Shown: positions 41,705 through 51,113, numbered from the stretch's first letter. The stretch: DNA of 64,000 bases from Bacteroidales bacterium (GCA_017513445.1 JAFXFS010000013.1:62001-126000), one strand, 5' to 3'. Made by a program: numbers and translations. The notes: a model not told the origin generated them from the letters alone.

Positions 41705-41875
41705 TGTCCTGATATATAATTCATATTTTGTGCAAAGTAACACAAAATAATTCAAAGTCATAGCGAAAAATGTACCATAAAAGATAAAGTAGTGATTTAG
41801 AACCTTATTTGAACAATATTTTCAAAAAAATAGCCCCTTTTATTAAAGATAACGGCGATTTATTGCAAAAAGTTA

Positions 41876-41905
41876 TTGTTATGCACAATTTTTTTTATAT
41901 CTTTG
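41876..41905 (+). promoter_or_regulatory. Consensus promoter of the OmpA/TPR gene
   Basis: TTG (41876-41878), 19-base spacer and TATCTTTG (41898-41905) match the Bacteroidota consensus fully. The transcript would start near 41909, leaving a leader of about 65 bases before the ATG at 41974. Confidence 0.75.
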
Positions 41906-41973
41906 AAGGTGATTTATGTACATTTGTAAAAATGTATATCAATGTTTGGAATTAATTATTAAATACACACATA

Positions 41974-43521
41974 ATGAAAAAGCTTTTGAAAAGATTATCT
42001 TTAGTACTTACTTTGGTACTAGTTGCAACCGCAAGTATCAATGCTCAAGAGATTGAAAGACAAATTTGTAGCGAAAAAATTACAGTTGTCATCAATAATG
42101 CAATGATCGAAGATGATGTAGTAGTTGTTGATTGTGACTTCATCATCCCTGCTGGAACTATTGACGATTGCTCATCACTTAACTTCGTTCCTTATATCTC
42201 AAGTGAGGATGGAGAGAAGAGTGTTGACCTTCAAACATTAACAGTAAATGGTGTTAAGAAACACGCTGCTGATTGCTCAGTTTACTATGGTTTCTGCAAC
42301 ACAAAAACTACAACTGAATACAAAGTGGAAAATGATCCAACAGTTGATCAAGTTGTATCATACGCAGTTTCAGTTAACCTAAGAGATTGGATGCTTCCAA
42401 CTTCAAAACTTATGGTAAGAACTTCACTTTGCCACACTCCTTGCGGTGTTGACAAATTAGGTGATGACTTCCTTTGCAACATTCCATTCGTAACTGAACC
42501 ATTGGAAATCGCTCCTGTATGGGCTCCAGTAGCATTGGATGAGCACGGTAGAGTAGTTGGTCCAAAATATGACGATACTGAAGCTAGCATCTATGTGAAA
42601 GATAAAACTCTTAAATATCACAATGCGAAAATTTACTTCCCTGTAAATGTTACAAGATCAGTTGAAAAATATCTAGAAAATGCTGATGCTTTGGCACTTC
42701 TAAAGACTTTGGATCAAGAAAATTATCAAGTTGAAGCTATTGAAATCAATGGTTGGGCTTCTCCTGAATCAACAGTAAAATATAACCAATCTCTATCAGA
42801 AAAACGTGCTGCTACAATGCAAAAAATCATTGCAGCTAACTACTCATTCCCTGAAGAAATCTACACTACAACAGGTAAAGGTGAATATTGGGAAGGTGTT
42901 AAAAATGCTGTAGCAACTTCACAAAGTAGCGCTATCGCTGAAAATAGAGAGGCACTTCAAGCTGTTATCGATTCAGATGCTGATCTTGATAAGAAAGAGG
43001 CAGAACTTAAGAAAATCGCAAGAAGAGCTCCGTACAATGAACTATTCAAAGAGGTTTATCCACGTTCAAGATTCACAGATGCAGTTATTTCTTACAGAGT
43101 TAAACAATACACTCCAGAAGAGGTACTAGTTGTTATGTATGAACGTCCTGAGCACATTTGTGTTGGTGAATATTACAGAACACTTTTGACTCTTGAAAAA
43201 TGTGGTGAAAAATATCTAGAAGTTTTAGGAATCGCTTTGGAAGTATATCCTGATTGCCCTGAGTTGAACTACTTGGCAGGTGAATGTGCTTACAATGCTG
43301 GTGAATACGAAGATGCTGAAGATTATCTAAAGAATGCAACATCTATCGTTGAAGCAGTTAACGATTTAGGTTGTGCAAAGGTTAAATTGAACGAACCTGA
43401 AGCAGCTGAAAGAAACTTCAAGAAAGCTGAAAAGAAAGGTGTTGAAGAGGCAACTGAAAACTTAGAAGTAGTTAAGAAGTTGAAATTCAACAATAAATAT
43501 TTCGCAGGCGAAGATTATTAA
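41974..43521 (+). CDS. Secreted OmpA-like/TPR protein with DUF3868-like start, 515 aa
   Basis: A signal peptide (LSLVLTLVLVATASINAQ) precedes a beta-rich, cysteine-containing N-terminal part (to about residue 190) that resembles DUF3868. An OmpA-type peptidoglycan-binding segment follows (EINGWASPESTVKYNQSLSEKRAATMQKII, in parts, about 262-290), and the last 110 residues hold tetratricopeptide repeats. It probably sits in the periplasm or outer membrane and ties it to the wall. Similar proteins accompany fimbrial clusters, but no fimbria genes are here. A consensus promoter and a strong terminator suggest high expression. Confidence 0.75.
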   Translation: MKKLLKRLSLVLTLVLVATASINAQEIERQICSEKITVVINNAMIEDDVVVVDCDFIIPAGTIDDCSSLNFVPYISSEDGEKSVDLQTLTVNGVKKHAADCSVYYGFCNTKTTTEYKVENDPTVDQVVSYAVSVNLRDWMLPTSKLMVRTSLCHTPCGVDKLGDDFLCNIPFVTEPLEIAPVWAPVALDEHGRVVGPKYDDTEASIYVKDKTLKYHNAKIYFPVNVTRSVEKYLENADALALLKTLDQENYQVEAIEINGWASPESTVKYNQSLSEKRAATMQKIIAANYSFPEEIYTTTGKGEYWEGVKNAVATSQSSAIAENREALQAVIDSDADLDKKEAELKKIARRAPYNELFKEVYPRSRFTDAVISYRVKQYTPEEVLVVMYERPEHICVGEYYRTLLTLEKCGEKYLEVLGIALEVYPDCPELNYLAGECAYNAGEYEDAEDYLKNATSIVEAVNDLGCAKVKLNEPEAAERNFKKAEKKGVEEATENLEVVKKLKFNNKYFAGEDY

Positions 43522-43542
43522 CCGACTGTAAATTGATTGAAA

Positions 43543-43570
43543 GGGTGGAGTTTTTTTCCACCCTTTTTTT
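43543..43570 (+). terminator. Intrinsic terminator after OmpA/TPR gene
   Basis: GGGTGGA (43543-43549) pairs with TCCACCC (43557-43563), followed by seven T (43564-43570). Confidence 0.85.
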
Positions 43571-43603
43571 ATGCCCATATTCTCTCTGAGACCTTATAAA
43601 ACG

Positions 43604-43635
43604 AAAAACCCTCACTACAATTAGTAATGAGGGTT
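43604..43635 (-). terminator. Terminator of tRNA-Leu
   Basis: AACCCTCA (43635-43628, minus) pairs with TGAGGGTT (43614-43607), followed by T on the minus strand. Confidence 0.7.
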
Positions 43636-43639
43636 AACG

Positions 43640-43725
43640 TGCTCGGGACGGGAATCGAACCCGTACGGGCATTGCTGCCCACAGGATTTTAAGTCCTGCG
43701 TGTCTACCTATTCCACCACCTGAGC
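43640..43725 (-). tRNA. tRNA-Leu (UAA)
   Basis: The minus strand begins GCTCAGGTGGTGGAATAGG and has the anticodon TAA in a CTTAAAA loop between CAGGA and TCCTG. A long variable arm (TGGGCAGCAATGCCC) marks a class II tRNA, and the T arm has GGTTCGATTCC. The acceptor stem pairs with one A-C mismatch at the fifth pair. CCA is not encoded. Confidence 0.93.
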
Positions 43726-43811
43726 AGGAATAGGGTGCAAATATACAAATTATTTTTAATTCTCCATAGATTTTCCCCGAATATCAAACATATTGATACA
43801 CCTTATAATAT

Positions 43812-44396
43812 TTATAAAGTATTCATAGATTTAATATATTCATCAATTACTCGAGGGAAATTCTCTTGTTCAAGCGTGTGTATTTTCGCAGCGAGATCAT
43901 CAGGAGTGTCTTCCTTGTCAATAATACACTCTGCTTGGAAGATGTTTTTGCCGTGGTCGTATTGTTCATCTACGACGTGGATTGTGATGCCAGATTTTGG
44001 CTCTTTGGCCGCAATCACAGCTTCGTGAACATTCATTCCATACATACCTTTTCCTCCATAATTTGGAAGTAGGGCAGGATGTATATTGATAATTTTAGCT
44101 GGGTATAGTTCCACAAATTGTGAAGGGATTTTTAGCAAGAACCCTGCTAAGATTATGTAGTCAATATCAAGTCGTTTAAGCTCTGCAAGGAGAATATTAT
44201 CCTGTATATTATTTAGATCAGATTTGCTAAACAGAAAAGTAGGGACTCCTCCTCTCTTTCCCCTCTCAATTACAAAGGCCTTAGGGTTATTGCAGAAGAT
44301 GGATTTTACGCAGACGTCCTCTCTATTTTTGAAATAATTGATAATATTTTCGGCGTTTGTGCCTGAACCGGATGCAAATATTGCGATGTTATTCAT
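43812..44396 (-). CDS. purN: Phosphoribosylglycinamide formyltransferase PurN, 194 aa
   Basis: PurN transfers a formyl group from 10-formyl-THF to GAR, the third step of purine synthesis. NNIAIFASGSGTNAENII opens the protein, YIILAGFLLKIPSQFVELYPAKIINIHPALLP holds the catalytic Asn-His segment, and HEAVIAAKEPKSGITIHVVDEQYDHG holds the Asp region. The length is normal. A -7 box TACCTTTG (minus, 44421-44414) lies 18 bases upstream. Confidence 0.95.
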   Translation of the reverse strand: MNNIAIFASGSGTNAENIINYFKNREDVCVKSIFCNNPKAFVIERGKRGGVPTFLFSKSDLNNIQDNILLAELKRLDIDYIILAGFLLKIPSQFVELYPAKIINIHPALLPNYGGKGMYGMNVHEAVIAAKEPKSGITIHVVDEQYDHGKNIFQAECIIDKEDTPDDLAAKIHTLEQENFPRVIDEYIKSMNTL

Positions 44397-44413
44397 AGTA
44401 AACTTTCTTTGTG

Positions 44414-44421
44414 CAAAGGTA
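44414..44421 (-). promoter_or_regulatory. -7 box for purN
   Basis: TACCTTTG on the minus strand, start near 44410, 14 bases before the ATG. Confidence 0.5.
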
Positions 44422-44506
44422 TTGAAATTTGCTTAAGTCGTAAAATTTTCTTTTCTTTGCATCTAACTTCATTGAAAAGAATATTTATTAACTAAAATTT
44501 TAAACG

Positions 44507-44743
44507 ATGGATATTACTGCTAAAGTAAAAGAGATTATTGTTGACAAATTAGGCGTTGACGCTGATTCAGTTGTGCCTGAGGCAAATTTTGTTAATGATT
44601 TAGGTGCTGACTCATTGGATACAGTAGACTTAATTATGGAGTTTGAAAAGGTATTTGATATCGAAATTCCTGACAAAGTTGCTGAAAATATTCAAACAGT
44701 AGGTCAAGCTATTGAATTGATTGAACAAGCAAAAGCTGAATAA
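44507..44743 (+). CDS. acpP: Acyl carrier protein, 78 aa
   Basis: This acidic helical protein carries the phosphopantetheine on Ser in [16 protein letters not shown] (Ser36 or so). It holds growing acyl chains in type II fatty acid synthesis. [12 protein letters not shown] precedes the motif and [16 protein letters not shown] follows. fabF lies 23 bases downstream in the same operon. Confidence 0.97.
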   Translation: MDITAKVKEIIVDKLGVDADSVVPEANFVNDLGADSLDTVDLIMEFEKVFDIEIPDKVAENIQTVGQAIELIEQAKAE

Positions 44744-44766
44744 TTATTATAGGCTAAAACCTAACT

Positions 44767-46020
44767 ATGCAAACCAAGCGTGTTGTCATTACAGGTATAG
44801 GAACCATTAACCCTTTAGGCAACTCTGTTAAAGAATTCTTTACGAATCTTGAAAAAGGGGTAAGTGGATGTGAACCTATTGAAGAGTTTGATACAACGCT
44901 TTTTAAAACAAAGTTCGCTTGCCGTATCAAAGATTATTCTCCTGAGAAGTTTGGTTTCGACAGGAAAGAGGTACGCAAATATGGTAAATTCAGTCAGTAT
45001 GCACTGATTGCCGCAAAAGAGGCTATAGAAGATAGCAACTTGGATCTTGCATCGATGAATCTTAGCCGTGTCGGAGTTATTTTAGGATCTGGCATTGGTG
45101 GCATCTACGAACTTAATCAAGAGATTATGGGCTATGTCGAAGGTGGCAAAACACCTCGATATAGTCCTTTTTTAATTCCTGGTGTAATCACAAATATAGC
45201 TGCCGGAAACATCTCCATCAAATATGGATTAAAGGGTCCGAATTATGTTGTAACATCAGCTTGTGCATCCTCATTGCACGCGATAAATGATGCTTACAAT
45301 ATGATACAATTAGGTAAAGCAGATGTGATGATTACAGGAGGTACAGAGTCTCCAATCTCTGAACCAGGTGTAGGAGGATTTGGCTCTCTAATGGCACTTT
45401 CTACTAGAAATGATGATTATAAAACTGCATCCAGACCATTTGATAAGAATCGCGATGGTTTTGTTATCGGAGAGGGTGCCGGTATTATTATCCTTGAAGA
45501 TTACGAAAGGGCTGTTGCGAGAGGAGCAAAGATCTATGCAGAGATTACTGGAGTTGGAATTACTGCAGATGCTTATCACATCACTGCACCACAGCCTGAT
45601 GGAACTGGAGCTTCAGAGGCAATGTTTAATGCAATTCAGGAGGCCGGTTTATCTACAAAGGATATAGATTATATCAACGTTCACGGTACATCTACTACCA
45701 TCGGTGATATAGCAGAATTAAATGCAATTAAGAATGTCTTTGGCGAGGATGCTTATGATATAAGTATTAGCTCAACAAAGTCTATGACAGGACACCTTTT
45801 GGGTGCTGCTGGGGCTATTGAGACAATCGCTTGTATCTTCGCAATAAATAGATCAATTATTCCTCCAACAATCAATTTCTCAGAGGAGGATGAAAATATT
45901 GATTACAAATTAAATCTGACGCTGAACAAAGCACAACACAGAGAGGTGAACCACGCTCTGAATAACTCATTCGGGTTTGGTGGTCACAACTGTTCTATCG
46001 TTTTATCGAAACTTAAATAA
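44767..46020 (+). CDS. fabF: 3-oxoacyl-ACP synthase II FabF, 417 aa
   Basis: FabF extends acyl-ACP by condensation with malonyl-ACP. The catalytic cysteine is in VVTSACASSLHAI (about residue 163). The two histidines lie in NVHGTSTTIGD and MTGHLLGAAGAIE, and NSFGFGGHNCSIVL ends the protein. VVITGIGTINPLGN opens it. It follows acpP, the usual order. Confidence 0.97.
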   Translation: MQTKRVVITGIGTINPLGNSVKEFFTNLEKGVSGCEPIEEFDTTLFKTKFACRIKDYSPEKFGFDRKEVRKYGKFSQYALIAAKEAIEDSNLDLASMNLSRVGVILGSGIGGIYELNQEIMGYVEGGKTPRYSPFLIPGVITNIAAGNISIKYGLKGPNYVVTSACASSLHAINDAYNMIQLGKADVMITGGTESPISEPGVGGFGSLMALSTRNDDYKTASRPFDKNRDGFVIGEGAGIIILEDYERAVARGAKIYAEITGVGITADAYHITAPQPDGTGASEAMFNAIQEAGLSTKDIDYINVHGTSTTIGDIAELNAIKNVFGEDAYDISISSTKSMTGHLLGAAGAIETIACIFAINRSIIPPTINFSEEDENIDYKLNLTLNKAQHREVNHALNNSFGFGGHNCSIVLSKLK

Positions 46021-46031
46021 TAATTCCCTAC

Positions 46032-47519
46032 CTATTTTACGTAAGAGTATGTGATCTTTAACTTAGGTCCATTATCACTCTTGTTGCCATTTAGTTTGGC
46101 GATGTAATAATTAACATAGTCAGTAGTGTAGTATGTCTCAGATGAAGATGAATTATTATAGAAATTGTTATAATAACCACCATAATAGTTGCCATAGCCA
46201 TAGTAATCGTAATAGCTATAGTAATTTAAATAATTATAGTAATTATAGTAGTCATAATAATTATTACTACTACTGCTGCTAGATGATTCTGATTCTGAAA
46301 GAGGCATTAACCAAAGATCCTGTTTAATACCAACCTCATCAGCATCCATTCTGATAAGCTCTTGTAGATAGTGATTGATATCAAGTCTATATTCAAGTAG
46401 AGACCTATTATTATCTCCCCTTGTTACTGTATTGTCATATACCTCTTCCAAAGGAGTGTAGAATGGGATAGAGTCATCTGCAAATCTTTGACAAGCATAT
46501 ATGTTGCCAGGGAAATAGTTAAGTTTCTTATAATTGTCAGGATATTCGTAAGGAAGGACAATGCTTGCACGAGTAATAATCACATCATTAAGATTATACT
46601 CATTTTTCTTTGCCCATTCATCCATAATCGCTCTAATATCTTTACCTTTAACATAAGGTTTAACACCACTCAAACCCTCTAAATAGATCTCTTCTGTAGG
46701 TTCATCTGTAGCTAAATGATGAGATGAAGTTGAGTTCATATTTGCGCTATAATTATAGCCAAGAATGAAGGTAACGGTTGTATCTGTCCTTGCACCGGTA
46801 GAGTCTGTGCGCTCGTAAGTTAATGCAGCGTAAGAGTTGCTGAGATCTACATAATTGATTCTTCCTCCATAAATATTTGGATTCTGAACATCTGTTTCAA
46901 TGTAAATACCTTTGAATCTCTTTGAGAAAAGATCAAGACTATCAAGCTCTTCAGATGTTGCAGTAAGGAATTGAGCACCAAACTCTTCCTTAACTTTAAG
47001 GATAATTACACTATCATTTGATATAATAGGAAGTCCTTGAGAGATAATCTCTTTTTCGTGATCCTCTGCACTCATAGAGTTATTATAAATATCCAAAGTG
47101 TCGATAGGACGCTTCAATTGATAGGCATAGAGGTTTTGTATGATATTAATCTCGCTTTGCTCTACCGCATACATCTTGCTAATGTTCATAAGGATAGTCA
47201 TAGATTTGAACTTTGGATTTCCTTTGAACTCAAGAGTGTCGTGATCCGGGCATATGTCACAAGCTGCAGCCAAATTCACCAGACCAAATTCCGGAGTATT
47301 GATTGAACCAACTGAAAGGTATGATGATGAATAAGATTGGATACTGTCAGAAACTTTCATAGTGACAGGTAACTCAAATTCATCCATCATAATGGATATA
47401 TCTTGGTTTGTCGGTATGAATGATGTACCCAACGAGTTGCTTGCATCAATACAAGATGTAATATTGATAATGCCTATAAGGGCAATTAAAGAGAGAAATA
47501 TCTTATTGATTAACTTCAT
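46032..47519 (-). CDS. DUF4270 lipoprotein with Tyr-rich insert, 495 aa
   Basis: It has a lipoprotein signal (IFLSLIALIGIINITSC, cysteine near residue 23) and then a DUF4270 domain typical of Bacteroidota, with SLGTSFIPTNQDISIMMDEF and IQSYSSSYLSVGSINTPEFG. Close to the C-terminus (about 412-470) there is a low-complexity stretch of Tyr, Asn, Gly and Ser (for example YYDYYNYYNYLNYYSYYDYY), after SESESSSSSSNN. The function of DUF4270 is unknown. The start overlaps the GT5 gene stop by 17 bases, and this pairing recurs in the phylum. It is probably exposed on the outer membrane. Confidence 0.85.
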   Translation of the reverse strand: MKLINKIFLSLIALIGIINITSCIDASNSLGTSFIPTNQDISIMMDEFELPVTMKVSDSIQSYSSSYLSVGSINTPEFGLVNLAAACDICPDHDTLEFKGNPKFKSMTILMNISKMYAVEQSEINIIQNLYAYQLKRPIDTLDIYNNSMSAEDHEKEIISQGLPIISNDSVIILKVKEEFGAQFLTATSEELDSLDLFSKRFKGIYIETDVQNPNIYGGRINYVDLSNSYAALTYERTDSTGARTDTTVTFILGYNYSANMNSTSSHHLATDEPTEEIYLEGLSGVKPYVKGKDIRAIMDEWAKKNEYNLNDVIITRASIVLPYEYPDNYKKLNYFPGNIYACQRFADDSIPFYTPLEEVYDNTVTRGDNNRSLLEYRLDINHYLQELIRMDADEVGIKQDLWLMPLSESESSSSSSSNNYYDYYNYYNYLNYYSYYDYYGYGNYYGGYYNNFYNNSSSSETYYTTDYVNYYIAKLNGNKSDNGPKLKITYSYVK

Positions 47520-48342
47520 CTTTTCCTAAAATTTTGTCATAAAAAGCATTGTACTCTTGAACATAATTGTTGTCAGAAGTATCAAACTTTACAAATGGGA
47601 GAGTAGGTAAATTCAACTCTTTACCATAATCCAAAAGCGTTGGATTAAGTTCCTCTTCTCCGCAGATAATACCATCTGAGTAACGAATAGCAAGTTTAGC
47701 AAGATTTATGCCATTAGCCTCATCAAGAATGTTAATGTTCTCAGATTTAATATCTTCATTAATCAACTTAGTCTTAAAGTCAGCGTTGAATGATGCATCA
47801 AGATGCTCATTGTATAGAGACAGAACCACTTTTGAGTCAGTGAAAATCGGGTCATCTTGATAAAGTTCCTTCAATAGAAGTGGTAAAATATGAGAAATCC
47901 ATCCTTGACAATGGATAATGTCAGGTTTCCATCTTAGTTTTTTTACAGTTTCCAGTACGCCACGAGCAAAGAAAATAGCTCTTTCATCATTATCTTCGAA
48001 AAACTTACCGTCAGCATCTTCGTAGATAAATTTGCGGTGGAAATAGTCTTCATTATCAATGAAATAGACCTGCATTCTTGCAGAAGATATAGATGCAACC
48101 TTGATAACAAGAGGTCTGTCTATATCGCTGATAACGATATTCATACCAGAGAGTCTGATGACTTCGTGTAGCTGATTACGACGTTCGTTGATAACACCAT
48201 AACGAGGCATAAAAGAGCGAATTTCCTTTCCTGACTCCTGAATACCTTGAGGTAAAAATCTTCCCAACTGAGACAGAGTGCTCTCAGGTAAATAAGGGAA
48301 AACCTCTGAATTCACAAACAAAACTCTTACTGGATTTTTCAT
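47503..48342 (-). CDS. GT5-domain-only glycogen synthase homologue, 279 aa
   Basis: The protein matches the N-terminal GT5 half of glycogen/starch synthase: VRVLFVNSEVFPYLPESTLS at the start, then FIDNEDYFHRKFIYED, then PDIIHCQGWISHILPLLLKE. The C-terminal Rossmann half with the ADP-glucose site is missing, and the protein ends after a short acidic tail. The KTGGL loop of true synthases reads PESTLSQLG here. It is probably not a full synthase. Such short homologues are frequent next to DUF4270 genes in Bacteroidota. The -7 box TAACTTTG (minus, 48376-48369) lies upstream. Confidence 0.85.
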   Translation of the reverse strand: MKNPVRVLFVNSEVFPYLPESTLSQLGRFLPQGIQESGKEIRSFMPRYGVINERRNQLHEVIRLSGMNIVISDIDRPLVIKVASISSARMQVYFIDNEDYFHRKFIYEDADGKFFEDNDERAIFFARGVLETVKKLRWKPDIIHCQGWISHILPLLLKELYQDDPIFTDSKVVLSLYNEHLDASFNADFKTKLINEDIKSENINILDEANGINLAKLAIRYSDGIICGEEELNPTLLDYGKELNLPTLPFVKFDTSDNNYVQEYNAFYDKILGKDEVNQ

Positions 48343-48368
48343 AAAAAACTAATCTGGCAAATTTTTTA

Positions 48369-48400
48369 CAAAGTTAATAAAATTTTTTTATATACCTTTG
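48369..48400. promoter_or_regulatory. Divergent -7 boxes, GT5 gene (-) and ftsX (+)
   Basis: The minus strand has TAACTTTG (48376-48369), and the plus strand has TACCTTTG (48393-48400), so both genes have a box close to the start. Confidence 0.5.
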
Positions 48401-48426
48401 GAGTTTGGAGTTTAACCGCAATTTCT

Positions 48427-49305
48427 ATGTCAAAAAGTGAGAAAAATATAATAAAAGGGAGGTTAGTTAGATCATATTTGTTATCCCTTTTCACTATTAG
48501 TTTGATCCTCTTCTTAATGGGGGCGGTACTTCTTCTTGGAGTCAATGGTAAGGCAGTCTCAGATTACTTCAAAGAGAGTGTTGTGGTCTCTCTAATCTTG
48601 AAAAACAGTGTACAAGAGGGTGAGGCAATGCAGTTAATCAAGAAGATAGAGATGAGGGATGGTGTAAAGAGTGTTGATTATATCTCAAAAGAGCAGGGCC
48701 AGAAGGAGATGGAAAAGATTTTAGGAAGCGATTTTCTGGATGTGTTTCAAGCCAACCCTATTCCTATTTCATTGGATATCAAGCTAAAAGGAGAGTATGT
48801 GGTTAGCGATAGTCTTGCTATGATTAGTGAAGAGTTCTCTAAAGAGAAGTTGGTGGAAGAGGTTGTCTATCAAGACTCCTTGGTAGAGACTTTGAATGCC
48901 AATCTCAGTAAAATCGGAGTTGTCTTTGCTGTTGTAATAGCTATCCTTCTCCTTATATCATCAGTTTTGATTAGCAATACGGTAAGACTTAATGTTTATG
49001 ATAAAAGGTTTGTAGTCAATACAATGCGTCTTGTTGGAGCGACAAAGTCCTTTATTAGAAAGCCATTTATAACAAAAGGACTATTCCAGGGTTTGATTGC
49101 CTCACTTTTAGCGGTTGTAGCACTTCTGATTACGCTATATTTCGCACAGAAAGAGTTTGGACAACTATTTGCAATATTTGATGCAAACCTGATGCTTATA
49201 GTTATGGCTGTGCTGATTCTTGTGGGAGTTCTGATTTGTGTGGTTTCCACAGCTATATCGGTGAACAAAATAGTCTCGTTAAACAAAGATGAATTGTATT
49301 ATTAA
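48427..49305 (+). CDS. ftsX: Cell-division ABC permease FtsX, 292 aa
   Basis: There are four membrane helices (about residues 20-42, 165-187, 218-240, 250-275) and a periplasmic loop between the first two with VSLILKNSVQEGEAMQLIKKIE and QANPIPISLDIKL. With FtsE it forms a complex that controls wall hydrolases at the septum. ftsE is not next to it. DUF3098, uppP and lpxH genes follow closely in one unit. Confidence 0.92.
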   Translation: MSKSEKNIIKGRLVRSYLLSLFTISLILFLMGAVLLLGVNGKAVSDYFKESVVVSLILKNSVQEGEAMQLIKKIEMRDGVKSVDYISKEQGQKEMEKILGSDFLDVFQANPIPISLDIKLKGEYVVSDSLAMISEEFSKEKLVEEVVYQDSLVETLNANLSKIGVVFAVVIAILLLISSVLISNTVRLNVYDKRFVVNTMRLVGATKSFIRKPFITKGLFQGLIASLLAVVALLITLYFAQKEFGQLFAIFDANLMLIVMAVLILVGVLICVVSTAISVNKIVSLNKDELYY

Positions 49306-49316
49306 AAATTGATAAA

Positions 49317-49562
49317 ATGAGTAATAATAAGTTTGCATTATCGCCAAAGAGTGTACGATTTATTGTAGTTGGATTGATTGTTATGATTTCCGGCTATATC
49401 CTTATGATTGGTGGTGGTTCGGATGATCCGAATGTATTCAATCCTGAGATGTTTAACTTTACGCGTTTGGTGGTATCTCCACTTCTTATCCTTTTGGGCG
49501 TTGCGATAATCATTATTGCAATTATGAAGAAACCAAAGGGTGATGATGAAGCGCAGAACTAA
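49317..49562 (+). CDS. DUF3098 small membrane protein, 81 aa
   Basis: The protein has two hydrophobic helices (about residues 15-32 and 53-70) with a GGGSDDPNVFNPEMFNFTRLV loop in between, the pattern of DUF3098. This short family is nearly confined to Bacteroidota and lies between ftsX and uppP in many genomes. A function in division or envelope growth is likely from place only. It is 11 bases after ftsX. Confidence 0.88.
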   Translation: MSNNKFALSPKSVRFIVVGLIVMISGYILMIGGGSDDPNVFNPEMFNFTRLVVSPLLILLGVAIIIIAIMKKPKGDDEAQN

Positions 49563-49568
49563 TTGATT

Positions 49569-50363
49569 ATGAATTCGTTAGAAGCAATAATATTGGGGTT
49601 GATACAAGGTCTGACAGAGTTTCTTCCTGTCAGTAGCAGTGGTCACCTATCTATCGGAAAGTTCCTCTTTGGAATTGAGCAAAATAATTTGACATTTGAA
49701 GTTGTTGTTCATACTGCAACGGTTTTGAGTACTATTGTAGTCTTTCGAAAGAGTATTTGGAACCTTGTCAAAGGACTCTTTGCCTTTAAGTATAACTCCG
49801 AAACAGAGTATATCTGTAAAATATTGGTTTCACTTATTCCAGTGATGATCGTTGGATTATTCTTTAAGGATTATGTTGAACAGATTTTTGGATCAGGTCT
49901 CTTGGTAGTAGGCATTGCTCTTTTTGTGACTTCACTCTTGTTATTTCTCAGTGAGAGATTGTCTCCCAAAAATCCGAAACCATTAAGCTACAAGTCGGCA
50001 TTCATTATGGGTTTGGCACAGGCGGTGGCGGTAATACCTGGACTATCACGTTCTGGATCTACTATCTCTGCCGGTTTGCTTTGTGGCGTGGACAAGAATA
50101 AAGTGACAGAGTTCTCTTTCTTAATGGTGTTGATTCCTATTCTTGGAGAATCCTTTTTACAGTTGGTGTCAGGAGATTTATCAATAGCATCAACGTCAAT
50201 AGGCGCAATGCCTCTTCTTTTAGGATTCCTCTCGGCATTTTTGTCGGGGTTATTCGCTTGCAAAGTGATGATCTCAATTGTGCGAAAAGCGAAACTGAGC
50301 TGGTTTGCCATCTACTGTCTGATAGCAGCTCTTTTCTCTATCGTTTGTCACTTTATAGGTTAG
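49569..50363 (+). CDS. uppP: Undecaprenyl-diphosphatase UppP (BacA), 264 aa
   Basis: This integral membrane phosphatase recycles the lipid carrier of wall synthesis by removing one phosphate. The motif GLTEFLPVSSSGHL (about residues 14-27) and PGLSRSGSTISAGL (about 158-171) hold the catalytic Glu, Ser and Arg. About seven to eight membrane helices are predicted. The ATG at 49569 is preferred to the TTG at 49563. Confidence 0.95.
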   Translation: MNSLEAIILGLIQGLTEFLPVSSSGHLSIGKFLFGIEQNNLTFEVVVHTATVLSTIVVFRKSIWNLVKGLFAFKYNSETEYICKILVSLIPVMIVGLFFKDYVEQIFGSGLLVVGIALFVTSLLLFLSERLSPKNPKPLSYKSAFIMGLAQAVAVIPGLSRSGSTISAGLLCGVDKNKVTEFSFLMVLIPILGESFLQLVSGDLSIASTSIGAMPLLLGFLSAFLSGLFACKVMISIVRKAKLSWFAIYCLIAALFSIVCHFIG

Positions 50364-50366
50364 ATT

Positions 50367-51113
50367 ATGCACATTTTTGTATCGGATGTTCATTTAGGTT
50401 CCAAATTGGGCAACCCTGCTAAGCGGGAGTCTGAGTTTATAAAGTTTCTCAAGGAGTTGCCGAAGGAGACTAAAACTCTTTTTCTGCTTGGTGATATCTT
50501 TGATTATTGGTTCGAGTATAAAAACTCGATTCAAGAGGAGTATCGTCCGGTACTAAATACTTTGAAAGAGGTAGTTGACAGGGGGATTAAGGTCTATTTT
50601 GCTAAAGGAAACCACGACTGGTGGACTTTTGGCTATCTTGAGAAGGAGATAGGTTTAACTGTAATAGATCAGCCATATCTGGTTGAATTGGATGGAAAGC
50701 TCTTCTGTGTTGGCCACGGAGATGCCCTTGGTGTTAAAAAATTGGGGGTCAGACTAATGACAGCAGTTTTCCATAATAAGTTAGCAATATCACTATATAA
50801 ACTCCTTCCAAACAGTTGGACAAAACCGATAGCTAACTATTTCTCTTATGGGAGAAAGGGTTGGAAAGAGGATTACAAGTACAACTATAAGGGTGATCAG
50901 GAACCCTTATGTCAATATCTTTATGACTACTTCAAAGATTCAGAACGCAAGCCAGATTTCTATGTCTTTGGCCACTATCACACAGAATGGGAACATCAAA
51001 TGAGTTGCGGTGGCGTGCTATATATACTTCCTGATTGGATTCAGGGCAGTGGTTTTAGATACTTTGGAGGAATTATGACCTCAGGAGGATCACTCCAAAA
51101 GATGCTCTTGTAG
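50367..51113 (+). CDS. lpxH: UDP-2,3-diacylglucosamine hydrolase LpxH-type, 248 aa
   Basis: This metallophosphatase acts in lipid A synthesis. The metal motifs are SDVHLGSKLG at the start, LGDIFDYWFEYKN, KGNHDWWTFGYLEKEIG, VGHGDALG, and VFGHYHTEWEH. It splits UDP-2,3-diacylglucosamine to lipid X. It follows uppP after 3 bases, so lipid carrier and lipid A genes are together. Its last 73 bases overlap the convergent DUF4294 gene. Confidence 0.9.
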   Translation: MHIFVSDVHLGSKLGNPAKRESEFIKFLKELPKETKTLFLLGDIFDYWFEYKNSIQEEYRPVLNTLKEVVDRGIKVYFAKGNHDWWTFGYLEKEIGLTVIDQPYLVELDGKLFCVGHGDALGVKKLGVRLMTAVFHNKLAISLYKLLPNSWTKPIANYFSYGRKGWKEDYKYNYKGDQEPLCQYLYDYFKDSERKPDFYVFGHYHTEWEHQMSCGGVLYILPDWIQGSGFRYFGGIMTSGGSLQKMLL

